The notes: generated by a model not told the origin, from the sequence alone. A stretch of 29,218 bases of DNA from Heterobasidion occidentale (GCA_039111635.1 JBCAQO010000101.1:1-29218), one strand, 5' to 3'; positions 1 to 10,473 are shown, counted from the stretch's first letter. Numbers and translations: made by a program.

Positions 1-11
1 ACTTCTCCTAT

Positions 12-1102
12 CTACTCCTCAGACTCGAAGTCGAACACCTGTGTAGGGAATGTCAGATGGCATTGTCACAAAAAAGATGGAGATATGCTGACGCAATCCA
101 CCCAGGCCTCTCCATCTACGTCGAGTGGGTACCAGGGCGTGCCCGTGTTATACCACCTATTCGGATTTAGAGGTTCGAAGGAAGATTATCATAGTCAATT
201 ATGCGCCACCTCACATATCAATCACGAATCTCACCGATCAGGTCCGAAACAACAGCCATCACATCTGCATGCCGTAGGCAGCTTTTTGAGATTAAACAGC
301 GGAATGAAGATAGGGTGTCCATCTGGGTTGAAGCCTGACTTGTGTATACCCGTGTCGTGTTTCTGCCACCATCCGGTGCTGGCGTTGCCATCAACATCTT
401 TAGTGCGCAAAGCGAGCTTGAGAGTGTCTTTCTCTGGGAATGAACACATTAGTTGAGTATAGTTTCCGAAATGCCACACACCCACCTCCTTTGGAAAGGA
501 AGAAGAAGTACCCAGAGCACGCGTATAGGCTTGTTACGACAGACTTGTTCCTCCACTTGAAGTCGCTCTTCAATAGTCGAGTAACTCCGTTGGAATGCTC
601 GTCGTCTGCGGGCGATGCATCACGAGAAGGGCATTATGGATACCGTGAAACTCCCATTCGCCTTTGATGGACGCCTCTGCGAGGCTAGGCACGTCCCTAG
701 TAGTGCACAGATGAGTTCCGCTCCCTTATTTGCGAACGCAAAGGACTCACAGATCTGACTTTGGATCAAGTTCGTTTCGTGCCACATCTTTCGAGTTTAC
801 TACGTACGAGTCCTCGGGCTTCCCTACGATTGGCGGGTTGAGTTCCTTCTGATCAGGAAAGTCGTTATAAACGTTGCCCTCGATGTCAAGCTCGCCCGTA
901 TCCTCATTGACGGTTCCATAGTCTCCCACCTTGATCAAATAAAATACGGTCAACTGTGTTGGCAACTGCAGGAGCGATCAACACATTACTTGTATCTTCT
1001 TCAGCGGTCCCAATTTGGATAATCCGCCGTTACCCGTTGGATCATATCGATATATAAGCGAGGATCGCGGGACGAATGTGGGGTCGAGGTTTGCATGCTC
1101 AT
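12..1102 (-). pseudogene. Left-arm copy of the six-exon conserved gene, frameshifted
   Basis: This is the mirror of 23694-24786; the ATG is at 1102-1100 and the stop near 12. Two single-base losses break it. One G is missing near 1005 in the last part of exon 1, giving an immediate TGA at 1003-1001. One A is missing near 572 in exon 3. Splice sites look intact. Since both lesions are homopolymer shortenings, they could be real decay or consensus errors confined to this arm. If they are errors, both arms encode the same 264-residue protein. Confidence 0.75.
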
Positions 1103-1171
1103 TGTGCTGGAGTGGTGAAGGTCGGAAAGGAGAGGATGAAAACTGGAGGCGAACCCTATCGAGTTTAAATA

Positions 1172-2333
1172 TCATTCGGTAGGCCCACGCCTCTCTCTAG
1201 TGTCAACATTGGGTGGCGACCACTGCGAAAAAGGCCACATAGTGGCGATACATAAGCGCAACAATAAACCACCACGAGTAATGCCGAATCTTTGACCCTG
1301 TGAACAAGATGATTGACAAAGGACTCACCTTGTCAATACTGTGCGCACACTCAACGTGAGGCATGTATCTGCGACCTGGAAGGCGGCACAATGTTAGTGA
1401 GAGATCAGCCGTAGCGATTCCATTCGTCTTCGAACGAGCACAGGGATAAGGGACATACAAGGAACTCTTCTCGTCTCCCTGTTGTCCAAGAACAGAGGCG
1501 GGCAAGGCGGTGATTGTAATATATATTGCGGTCGAGGAGCGGCTGATAACCTGGCATAACAGAGCGGTTCGGTGCAAGGTTTCAGTGGGGAAAGCCGAAT
1601 GAGGACAACAGATACCATTCGGTTGAGATCTCACTCTTACGATAGCGCTTCAAGTGGATGGAACGTATTTCCCGACGTGGCGCGGTCCAAGCTACTCTAG
1701 CAAGTGTCCAGCGCCCAGTGTGAGGGCTGCGCTGAAACTAAAGGGCGGTGCAGAGGCTCAAGCGCTCAAGTACACGTCTTTTGTTCTTGACAATTGCTTC
1801 TTCTCGCGCACACCGTCTCCGTTCCTCCACAGGTCCCCTTGGGAACCGTCCTGGTCTCATTTCGAGGTGGGCACACCCTTCACCTGCAAGGACACTCACC
1901 ACTTCATCTGTCGCGCATGCACCACACCTTCATGCCGTTAACGCCACAGGAAGGCCCGCGTGAAGTGCGGTTCAAGGCGCATCCGCCGTTTCCTCAGAGG
2001 CGCGCACTCACGAACAGGACACATGTCCACGCACCTTGATCTCACTACCAAAGACGCGGCATCGCAAAGAGATCTACGGGTCACCAGGTTCGTGGTCACG
2101 CACGCGATTCGTGGCTTCGAGGTTGTCGCTCACGTTGCCTCCAAGTCATTTAGCGCGTCGGGCTCCACAGCTGCTTGCTCATAGTACCGCCGGACGCCGT
2201 GAATTCCGGTAGCTTCACATGCAGCAAATATTCGCCCCTGAGCGGCCCATTCTTCTCGGTTGCAGCTTGACGATGCTCGAGGCGCTCACCACACGCACTT
2301 GACCTCATCCAATTCGAAGAATTCAAGGCCGGA
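1172..2333 (-). other. Left-arm mirror of the candidate multi-exon gene
   Basis: This is the reverse complement of 22463-23624 with few differences. One seen directly is a transition that changes a Ser codon in the right arm to Pro here (near 1360). The same open segments and splice sites are present. The plus strand of this stretch also holds a 95-codon open frame (1654-1941) that begins at GTG rather than ATG, so strand assignment stays uncertain. Confidence 0.35.
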
Positions 2334-2682
2334 CTATGAGCATCGTATACACGCAACCATCTAGGACTGTTCTTTCGGATCGTCACTTAGCCATGCATCA
2401 CCAGCTACAGAGCCCAACCCCCGCGTCTTCAGCAACCATATACAGAGTCAAGCGAGCGAAAGCTGACCTCAAAGCACGCATATAACCAGCGTACAAGGCG
2501 ACGTCATGCTTTCAAAACCTGCCGCAAGGCGGAAACCGCGCGCTCACCGCTGACATCTGTCTCGACGAAAAGAGGAAGAGCAGATGTCAGTGACCAGGCT
2601 GGCCCGAAAGACAGCAACAATGCGATCGCCGGGCGCTTCACGAGATAGCTCGAGGCCAGGAATAGTGACTAGGCCGTGAGCG
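2334..2682. other. Gene-free stretch with a 10-bp stem-loop
   Basis: No supported gene was seen here. It contains an exact inverted repeat ctgacatctg at 2550-2559 and cagatgtcag at 2581-2590, separated by 21 nt, and a GC-rich local inverted motif gccgcaaggcgg at 2521-2532. The mirrored copy is at about 22206-22246. The stem-loop could act at RNA or DNA level, but nothing near it identifies a role. Confidence 0.5.
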
Positions 2683-3520
2683 ATGCAGAGCGCTCGCGTC
2701 TGTGGCTCAAAGCAGGACAGCTGCGCTAGGGAGTGGGGAGTGGGAATGTTGGATGTGGATCATGCGGTCGCAGTGGGGGAGACGAGAAGAGTCCGCAAGG
2801 GCAGCGGAGGGACGCTATGCCAACGAGACAAACGAGAGTCCCCGTCGCGCACGTCAGGTACCCGCAGTCTCGCAAATTCCTCGCCTCTGGAGATGGAGAC
2901 TGCATGGCGCAAACCGGTAGGGGTTCTCAGAGCACCAAGGGAGATCCCGACAGCGGGACAGAATGATAGTACGCGAAGAGGGCTGGATCCTACGTATATC
3001 CATAGTCTCACCGACAAAGACCGCACGACGCGATACACTCAGAGACCACAGATCGCGCGATGAAGACAGCAGAAGAGTGGTTGGGGACGGGTTAAACGCG
3101 GGACGTACGACGGAGGCCAGAATGAACGGGATGCGATGATCCCAGGGCCGACGCGGGGCCATGGACAGACTCGAGGGACGGGAGAGGCTCGGGCTATATA
3201 GCCGTCTCCCAGCTCGAACCAGCAGCCACGCTCTCGACGAGGATCCGCTCCGGAAGCGGAACCCGAGGCGCCGATCGTCGTGTCGCGAACCCAGACAAGG
3301 GCGGGATCCGCACGGCCGACGGCCAGCGAGAGCACCGGCGGAGGGCGGAGGATGAGACAGACGGGCGCAGATCGGGCCGCTAGTTGCCGTGTGTTGCGCA
3401 CAAGCCCGCGGCGTCACTCCTCCTGCTTGGGATGCTGCATATATGCACCGAAATAGGACAAGAGGGGGGAAGATATAGGTCTGATCTTGAACGCGTGGGC
3501 AGAGAAGATCACCACGCATC
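2683..3520. other. GC-rich block with long overlapping ORFs, left copy
   Basis: Local GC is clearly higher than in the surroundings, and four frames stay open for 90-220 codons, as expected from GC-rich DNA rather than from several genes. The minus-strand frame 2854-3519 is the longest (221 codons) and contains many Arg, Ser and Pro residues without recognisable domains. A TATA-like ctatatag lies near 3195-3202, just upstream (for the minus strand) of an ATG at about 3163. Mirrored at 21379-22113. Confidence 0.4.
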
Positions 3521-5296
3521 CGTCTGCTCGCCAGCCATCGACTGGACCCACTGCGTCTGCTTTCGCAAGATGACAGGCTCGATCGAAGGTGCTGCGGAGG
3601 AATATATAAGGATGGTTAGGGAGGACTTAGAGGCCTGCGTCTCTTTCTCACGATCAAACAGCCAGGGACGCAGCACTGGTATCCCCGGCGGCATCGTCAT
3701 CGATGACCACTCTCAAGTACGACAAGGACCCACCTTTGCTCCACGCGCATCTCGGATCTGTATCGGCAGGACCGAATCCTGTTTCTATCGGCTCTTGGAA
3801 ATGAGAGCTGCGCTGCTGACATTGAGATCGTAGACCCTTTTACGACCGCTTCGTTGCATAGATGTGTCGATACAAAAAACGAGTCAGAGGGGTCCAACGG
3901 GAGTCGTGCGATACTCACCTCGCCGCATGGACTACTGTCATCTCTGCTCAGTTCAACTTAATTTTGACTATGAATGCATGGATGAGTATGCAGGATCGGC
4001 ACTAGAGGGATAGGCATCGCACGCACAGTCATAGTTACCGCACACAACCAGCCAGAGGCGGTGTCGACGTCGAGCCCATCCGCTCTCGTCACTTCATATC
4101 AATGCTGAACGAGATAGAGTCAGAGCTGAGCATAGGGACGGATTGTAATGCGAGTTAGATGAGTGAGATGGCTTGTATGTAGCTCCCTGGTCTGGTTGTC
4201 GGCCAGCTTGAGTGTCAGGCGCAGGCACGCACCCTTGATATATCCTCCCTTGCATTCAGAACAGGCAGGTGTGGAGGAGATTCGCGAGGAAAGTGGTGGA
4301 CGTGAAGGACAGCGTCATGATGGAAGACGGTTGAGGCATCGCATCGATGATTTGGCCGTAGAACAACAACACACCTTATGACTACCGCGTGCATGCCTAG
4401 CTTGCGATATCGCACAGTCGAACGAAGTGGATTGGGGTGTAGTCACCCACAATGTATGTGAGCTCCTGCAGCGTCACTGGCAGTCGTATATGAGACGGAT
4501 GAGTTGTGTCGTGCGGGAAGGCGATGAGCTCTAGCCTCGACATATGGTGACTGATCTTCCGAATGAAGTGGGGATGAAGAAAGTGGTATGATGAGAAACA
4601 TTTGCGGTGTGGTATGAAACACGTGTCCAATAGAATCCAAAAATAGTACCTGACGCCTGGACACGCACAGAATGACTTTCATGATCCGGGAGTGCAATGC
4701 GAGACTGGAGCAGACGTGGAAATGTTGAAGTCAGAGAACGCAGAAAGATTGCGATGGTCGAGCGATGAACGGCATCGATCTGGTTGGTGGATGGATATTG
4801 GTGACTTGAATGTTGGTACCGGTAGCGGATCGTGCGAGGTCATGATGTCAAGAAGAACTGGCACATCAAGTCAGGAAAGCGCAGGCAAGTCGATAGGAGA
4901 AGCGTACCAGCTGTCCTGAATGTCTCCTCTGCCAATCCTTCCCGAGGCCCTCCTCGAGTCTCCTCTCGGCGTCCTACAATAGCGACTACTAGATCTTGAT
5001 GTGCAACAGGCTTGTGTGTCGAACTCACCTCAGAGCGTGATCGATTTGAGCGGATGAAGTGGACGTGTGCGGCAGATGTTCTCGTGATTTGACTAGTCTT
5101 TGTGTAACCTTATACAGAAGACAGTCTTTCTGTGTATAAGAATGCTTTGATGGAGATGGTCAAGGCATCTGATAAGGATAAAGGACGCGAGGGTGACAAG
5201 AAACACGAAATGGGGGAGAGATGCGGAGAAGCGAAAGATGTAGGGAAACCTGCGGGAATATAAATTGGCGGCCTGCGAAGACAAAAAGCAAGCGTA
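3521..5296. repeat. Left-arm copy of the block-repeat region (mirror of 19490-21290)
   Basis: This stretch holds no gene that can be assembled, but it carries the blocks that recur in diverged form outside the palindrome. Its minus strand contains a 49-codon frame 4397-4543 (ending LCDIAS), the mirror of 20254-20400. Between 4350 and 4560 the two arms differ at several CG versus CA or TG positions. TATA-like tatata motifs occur near 3602 and 4238. Product unknown. Confidence 0.5.
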
Positions 5297-5362
5297 CCGT
5301 AGCTCAGTGACGACTAACTCCAGAGCCACGCCCGTAGCTCAGTGACGACTAACTCCAGAGCC
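5297..5362. repeat. 35-bp direct tandem duplication, left arm
   Basis: The unit starting ccgtagctcagtgacgacta at 5297 is repeated exactly at 5332 with period 35; the second copy is 31 nt long. The mirrored pair at 19426-19490 has drifted, with several transitions in one unit (gttggtcatcactg versus gtcggtcgtcactg). Nothing shows a function. Confidence 0.9.
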
Positions 5363-5574
5363 GCTCTTTCACCCCTCGATCCACCGGCACCGCACTAGAG
5401 ACACACGACCGAAACGCAAGCCTTCTTTAAGAAAGCCTCGCGTGAGCTCGCGAGGCGCCTTGTCGATGGACAACCAGGAGGAGAATAACACAAGAGAGTC
5501 CATAGCCCGTAAACGTAGGCGACGTCGTGACGACAAGCAGAGATAGCGGCGGCAGAAAGGCACCGTTTGATGGC

Positions 5575-5587
5575 GGGGTTAGGGTTT
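5575..5587 (+). other. Telomere-like GGGGTTAGGGTTT motif
   Basis: This is about one and a half TTAGGG units, the common fungal telomere repeat. The mirrored copy is at 19200-19212 and a related ccctaaccct is at 25450-25459 in the diverged flank copy. So short a match may be chance, but its retention in an otherwise diverged paralogue is worth noting. Confidence 0.35.
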
Positions 5588-5882
5588 AACTCTTCGCCTG
5601 CTCTTACAACCTCGACAACTCGACGGCTCTGCCAATTGACGACTCCACCTCTGAAAATTTATTTACCATCTGAACAAAAGTGTATACTAAGCCCCTCCGA
5701 CCCATTTCTCTCCCGATTTGGCGGTCGATCTCCGCCGGTTCGTCTCAAGAAATGTCTTTGCTTCTCTGGATCTTCTGGCTTCTGTGCTGAAGTGCGTGTT
5801 TCCACTCAAACACTACCCTTTTCTCAACTCAAAGCGATTAGAATCTCGTATGAAAGTTCTCAGCTAGCCTTACCATTCAGGC

Positions 5883-6080
5883 ATGCCCGCGCCGCCTCCC
5901 TCGAAGCGAGTTGGACGAGTGAATGAAGCGTCTTTTGATGGCCTGCAATTGTCCTCTCAATCTAACGGACGTCTGACAGCCTTAAAAGACAACGGTCCAT
6001 TGGCAGAAGCATGCTATACGTCGCATCTCATCCTGACCCCGCCATCGTCGACTGCCTTTCGCTCCACATCTGTGCTATGA
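5883..6080 (+). CDS. Small ORF of 65 aa, identical in both arms
   Basis: It starts at an ATG and reads MPAPPPSKRVGRVNEASF at the N-terminus, then a polar Ser-rich body, ending at TGA 6080. The mirrored frame at 18706-18903 on the minus strand encodes the same peptide. A second frame over 6005-6090 (MLYVASHPDPAIVDCLSL) leads into a good donor gtgagt at 6091, so the true product may be spliced. No domain was recognised. Confidence 0.33.
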   Translation: MPAPPPSKRVGRVNEASFDGLQLSSQSNGRLTALKDNGPLAEACYTSHLILTPPSSTAFRSTSVL

Positions 6081-6439
6081 CGGTGTCACGGTGAGTATGC
6101 CATGATAATTCGGATTCCGACTAGCCCATGGATGTAATACCACTCTTTCCTCCTCGATGACTGTTTGTGGCTCGCATGACACCGCACAGTACTCTCTCAA
6201 TCGCCCTCTCCTTTTCTCTATTTTGAAATTGAAATCCGACTACCGTGCCTTAACCAGCCCTCCCTCCAATTCAGTCTCTTCACTACCTGTGTCAGTTATT
6301 GCAGCCGGATCAACGGTGCGAGCGCTTCTGCTGATAGTTTCACACCCCTCAATTTGCGCAAGGAATCGAGCACTACGAGATTAGGGCCTCAAGGCGGAAG
6401 AAGACAGGAGAGAGGCCATGTTTTGCACAGGATCGGAGC

Positions 6440-7100
6440 ATGTCAGAACTCAAGGAACAGTCGATGGATGCCAGGAGCGCGCACGACTACATCAACCAGT
6501 GCGCAATACACCACCGCCTCAGAGTTTCTTCTCACCCAAACGGTGCGTACCCCTCTTTCCATCCTTGTTTGGTTATGCTGAGTCTAGAGTAGATGTCACT
6601 TTCCCCCGAGTTCTTGCCGTTCGTGGCAGACCTGATGCTGTGCAGCAGGTGCATGACAAGTACCCACAATTCACAACTCACATCTGTGCCGATGCTTCCA
6701 TCTCTGGAAATAGGCATCAGGTCCACCTAAGCTGCGACTGTAAAGGAGTACTAGATCGACGCTGATCCTTGGGAGACTCATGCTCTTGCCCCTGTGCTCG
6801 TAGTAGAACAGACTTCAGTCGGCTCCCTGGCATCGTGTACCGCGTTCCGAAATCTTCATACTGCTCTGTCTTTCGCTCCCTCGAGTAAAGCCTGGCCATA
6901 CCTTACCATCATCTCGGCTCTTCAAGGCTGTGCCTCCCTAAAATCGGTTTGGGTTTATCATGGTGGCTGTTGTCCTCGAGCGCTGCCACGCAATACTTAC
7001 CGATTTGGTCAATCAAGGCGTCTCCTCTCGAGTTGAGTCCATAGAGTCCAATGAGCTTGTTCTCCTCCACCACTGGACGTGATATTTTTGATATCGGGAG
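6440..7100 (+). CDS. Candidate spliced gene, product unknown (left arm)
   Basis: A first segment 6440-6542 reads MSELKEQSMDARSAHDYINQ and onward, and ends at donor gtgcgt. Further open segments follow at about 6594-6652, with donor gtgcatg, and from about 6794. They read for example LPFVADLMLCS and SVGSLASCTAFRNLHTALSF. The frame from 6794 is broken near 6940 by one extra A relative to the right arm. Exon joins after the first donor give a stop for the obvious acceptor, so the model is incomplete. No family was recognised. Confidence 0.3.
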
Positions 7101-7294
7101 TGCATCCTAGAGTGCCAGTACGCTGATACAGATATAGGTAAGCGCACGGTCGGTATTCAGGCCCCATTTGTTCCTATTTTTGACCAATCGAACCTACATT
7201 CATAGGCCCCGTGGCGTGCACGTACTTATGGGTATATGCGGGTTCATACCGATCGCTCCATGTTGACAACACGCAGCGTGCCCTGCAGTATAAA

Positions 7295-7558
7295 TCATGT
7301 GCGATGAATATGGCTATCATACATGTATACTATCAATATTTCCGTCTCGTTTGGGTCCTGACAAAAGAAACCGTATAGATGTCCGTCCAGCTTCCCCGTA
7401 TTAAGACCCACTAGCACCAATAAAGAGACGCCCATTACCTGCTTTGGACCTGGTGCTCTTCCGCTTCTTATCGTATCACAGCTCGGAAGCCGCTTTGCTT
7501 CGCCTCCAATTATACCGCAAGAGCAACTGGCACCCGATCTACACTCCGATATCACCAC
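7295..7558 (-). CDS. Candidate 3' exon pair, left-arm copy
   Basis: Mirror of 17234-17496. In this arm the intron happens to keep the frame open, so the stretch reads as 87 uninterrupted codons. The splice sites gtaatg and tttgtcag are kept, so the spliced product would be the same as in the right arm. Two C/A transversions and one extra C distinguish the arms inside the intron. Product not recognised. Confidence 0.33.
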   Translation of the reverse strand: MVISECRSGASCSCGIIGGEAKRLPSCDTIRSGRAPGPKQVMGVSLLVLVGLNTGKLDGHLYGFFCQDPNETEILIVYMYDSHIHRT

Positions 7559-7579
7559 TGCCTTCAGTATCGCCTGTGA

Positions 7580-8160
7580 CTAAAGCCATTCCCTAGGCAC
7601 TCTGCCCTCTTCGCTGTGGCCTGGCTGTGGTCGGTGATCCACAAGGCGGTATGGTTCTTCAAAATTTCTGATCGGATACCCAATCCAGTTTACAGCCGTC
7701 AGCCCACAATTCCGGCATACCATCCCTTTCAATGATTCTAGAGCGATGTGCAGGTAGATGCACAGGCTCATCTGGCAATAATTTCATTGCCGTCATGTAA
7801 CTTCTATCGAGACCCAAGGGCGCACTACAAATGATGAGGAGGGTGCCATTCACTAAATGGGTGTTTATTTGACCACGGTGCGAAAGGCATGATTCCATGG
7901 TTTCCGAGGAACGTGCACCCCAAACTAGAGTGTTGACTCTCATGAAATAGACGCTGTCATAGACACACTGTACCTTTCTATTGGGTGGCTTATTATTTGC
8001 TCTTATCATAGCATGGGCTCGGAGGCGATCGAACAGACTTGATCCCGGGCTATTCTCATGTTCTCAGTGAGTCATATCTGCTTTATATACAGCCGCTTGG
8101 ATGGACTATACACGCTGCAATTAACCCCTACTCAATATCACTCCCCTTCTTCGATCATTA
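7580..8160. other. Left-arm stretch with decayed ORFs
   Basis: The minus strand here carries the mirror of the 148-codon frame 16782-17228. One A is missing near 7681, so the left copy shifts after WADGCKLD. No complete gene was seen. The plus strand from about 8030 holds the promoter side of the TPR gene, with tatata-like AT-rich sequence at 8094-8098. Confidence 0.35.
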
Positions 8161-8445
8161 TCATGAACAACGACCCACAGGGTGCTTCATCGAATGTGGA
8201 CAGCATAGCCCTTTCATCTGATCAGTCTGAAATTGGGAACCTTGTAGGTCTGCTCGTTTGCTCTTGATGATGGGTGCTGACCTCGATGACCACAGATGAT
8301 TGCAGATCCCCTTGTGCGTCCTAATATATTGTATGGTACGTCTCTTCGTCTCTTCATGACAGTTCTTTTGCAGGAACACGGGGAACGACACTTTGACATC
8401 GCAGAACACGATCAATGTGACAATTGAGGCATCAATCAGGACGAG

Positions 8446-8997
8446 ATGGAAGAGCTCGCGGAATCTTCTGTGACGGAGTATAAGGAAGCGAGTCGCTTGT
8501 CAACACTGGAGATAGCTCTGCCTCTTCTCTGCAAGTCCCTCGCCCTTCACCGCCGGATCATCCACTTCACTCGCATTCTTATGACGATCTCGCCTTGGCT
8601 TGGCTTGTAAGGTTCCATTGGACGGGAGAGATTCCAGATCTGGACGAGGCCATACTTCTGATGCGCTCCAAGGCGATGGGAGTCTCGCTTACACAGCAGT
8701 CAAATTATGCGCAGCCCAAAACCGAGATTAGGGAAGAAGTGGAACTACAAGTACATCGATATATTCCATAGTTCTGAATAACCGGAACTCATTTCATTGT
8801 AGGACGGATGTGACAATGAGAGCTATGCCCTTCTTGGAAACAAGGAAGAAGCATCCACGATGACGAAGGTCGCTCTTGATGCAGTGACAAGGTTTTGTCA
8901 GTCCGGATCAATCTCAAGACTTGAATCTGCAATCCTAGTACTATTACCGACACTTTTGAGTCCTTGGATATCCAAAACAACTGTGTTGCCAATTTAG
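8446..8997 (+). pseudogene. TPR protein fragment, left-arm copy with frameshift
   Basis: Mirror of 15792-16344. One C is missing near 8553 (caccgccgg here, cacccgccgg in the other arm), which shifts the frame inside the TPR repeat. Intron 8751-8802 and the second exon up to TAG at 8997 are intact. The upstream exons begin at ATG 8164. As with the other left-arm lesions, the change is a one-base loss in a homopolymer run. Confidence 0.55.
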
Positions 8998-9116
8998 TGC
9001 TGCTATAAATACAGAAAAATATGGCCTATAAACCTCATACCCTGATGCAACTTTGAAGCCCAGAAACAGTCAGATTGAATTATGGGTTCAATAGATATTG
9101 ATTTAAACAGTCTACC

Positions 9117-9156
9117 CCCAAAACCAGACTGTGCGAAGCACAGTCTGGGTTTGGGA
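9117..9156. other. Long GC hairpin in element copy 1
   Basis: CCAGACTGTGC (9124-9134) and GCACAGTCTGG (9138-9148) are perfectly complementary around a GAA loop. A further cccaaaa/tttggg pairing outside the core extends the stem. The stem contains the same GACTGTG/CACAGTC core that fills the downstream array, so hairpin and array may be sites for one binding protein; that is inference. Confidence 0.85.
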
Positions 9157-9493
9157 ACCAAACTTGAAATTCCACACAATTCTGTCTGATTCAACAAATA
9201 CAAAAGCTATTTAAGATGACATCCTGAATGTTTCATTAGTAGACATGGAGTATTGAAGGTGTTACAGGCAAAATACGGAATCACAGGAAAAACTCAAAAA
9301 AGCGTGTCTTCAGTCCCCAATTGTTGTTCGATTTTCATCAAAAAACAAATGAAATGCTCCTACATATAGTGCCTTTTAAATGACACCACAAGTGTATCAT
9401 TTGAATGAAGGGATTTGGAGATATGGAATTGTTTGTGATGTTGAGGGTATTCTGCAACCCGGAGACACAGTTTAGTCAGCATCGGGAAAGAGC

Positions 9494-9780
9494 CGGCACA
9501 CAGTCGGGAGATTGCGGGCGCACAGTCGTCACACTGTTTGTCACCCACGCACAGTCTCTCTGTTGCGCCACACAGTCCGGCCGAGGCCGCACACAGTCCG
9601 GATTTTGGCGCTGGTTCAGCGCCACACAGTCTGGATTCTCGGTGACAGTCCGAGATTTGGCGGTGAATCTGCGCCACACAGTCCGGCTGTGCTGCACACA
9701 GTCCGTGGGTTGTCGCGCCACACAGTCCGACTGTGTCGGACACAGTCGGAGTTTTCCTTCCGACTGTGTGGGCACACAGT
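9494..9780. repeat. CACAGTC motif array, copy 1
   Basis: About ten direct copies of CACAGTC, most inside the longer (C/G)CACACAGTCCGG, sit at irregular spacings of roughly 15-45 nt, with a few inverted GACTGTG copies near the end. Some neighbours form small hairpins, e.g. gactgtgtcggacacagtc near 9729-9747. Spacing is too irregular for a simple satellite and the spacers differ, so this is not a CRISPR array. Because the motif has no stop codons in any frame, long spurious ORFs cover both strands. Confidence 0.9.
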
Positions 9781-9870
9781 GCCCTCCAACGTCTCGTGAT
9801 CAAGTACGCCACCATGTCGCATCGCATCCAGCATCGCTGCCTATCGCTGCACCTTTGAACATTGAGCGCA

Positions 9871-10252
9871 ACACGCATCCTCCGTCAACGTCTCCTTGAT
9901 AAAGCAATGAAGCAACCTTGCTCTCTTAGGGCACTTCGGATACAATGAGGTAACCTTTTTTTCTCCTTTTCAACACCTAACTCTCCATGCTCTCAACGAC
10001 GCTAGTGGACACTCAACCTATGATGTGGCTCTGAGCAAGTGAGTGCACGTTGCTGGGAGTGCGTACTAACATTCCACTTTATTTGCATTTCATAGCCTGC
10101 AGTTCTAATGTTCAAAACACCAACATGTTCCGACCCCACTCCGCGCGCTCTCCACGTGCTCTTCCGCCGCCGGCGTCTTTTCGCTCATCGCTGTCCACGA
10201 CATTCACGGCTGGCGCTGTCCTCTTTCAACAACCCCTCTGCTCCCACCCTGC
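9871..10252 (+). other. Degenerate exon module 1
   Basis: A coding-like segment 9989-10038 reads ALNDASGHSTYDVALS and ends at a good donor, gtgagt. The intron 10039-10095 has tactaac and ends in catag. The exon after it hits a stop quickly. The segment aligns in frame with 11303-11352 and 11642-11691, so these are diverged copies of one exon-intron module. Gene identity unknown. Confidence 0.55.
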
Positions 10253-10433
10253 CTAGGAGTATTACCGACCGATTTGAGTCCACCGATATCCGAAACTACT
10301 GTGTTGCCAATTTAATGCAGCTATAAATACAAAAAAATAAGTCGTGTGATCTTCATACCCAAGTGCAACTTTAAGGCCAGAATCAGCCATATTGAATCAG
10401 GGGTTCAATAGATATGCATTTAAACAGTCTACC

Positions 10434-10473
10434 CCCAAAACCAGACTGTGCGAAGCACAGTCTGGGTTTTGGG
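10434..10473. other. Long GC hairpin in element copy 2
   Basis: Same hairpin as in copy 1: cccaaaaccagactgtgc, loop gaa, gcacagtctgggttttggg, with a single bulged base in an 18-bp stem. The hairpin core is unchanged between copies although neighbouring sequence has diverged. Confidence 0.85.

Larger units (their letters stand above)
8936..9870. repeat. Hairpin-plus-motif-array element, copy 1 (left arm)
   Basis: This is homologous over its length to 10253-11180: both begin cctag..(gt/ct)attaccgac, pass through ccaattta and ctataaatac, a GC hairpin, a diverged AT-rich spacer, a well-conserved ttgtttgtgatgttgagg block, and a dense array of CACAGTC motifs, and end near ctcgtgatcaag. No transposase, terminal inverted repeats or target duplications were found. 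The first 60 nt supply the C-terminal codons and stop of the TPR frame. Confidence 0.75.

Noticed and set aside
160..185. ggttcga motif resembling a tRNA B box
   Set aside because: No A box, acceptor stem or cloverleaf can be formed around it.
1654..1941. 95-codon plus-strand ORF with a C..C..C ending
   Set aside because: It begins at GTG, lacks a paired histidine or complete zinc-binding pattern, and competes with in-phase exons on the other strand. It was not listed separately.
2683..3063. 126-codon plus-strand ORF in the GC-rich block
   Set aside because: It overlaps several other long frames in GC-rich sequence and shows no domain, so it is best explained by composition.
9494..9780. Motif array as a CRISPR array
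   Set aside because: Repeats are only 7-12 nt, spacing is irregular, copies occur in both orientations, and the setting is fungal with introns.
8936..9870. Hairpin-array element as a Helitron
   Set aside because: The hairpin is internal, not next to a CTRR 3' end, and no TC start or Rep/helicase sequence is present.
9360..9899. Long overlapping ORFs on both strands with repeated TQSG, HTVR and DCVA peptides (also at 10498-11287, 13353-14287 and 14888-15382)
   Set aside because: They are translations of the CACAGTC motif array, which has no stop codons in any frame. The same bases are open in several frames on both strands, so none is supported as a gene.
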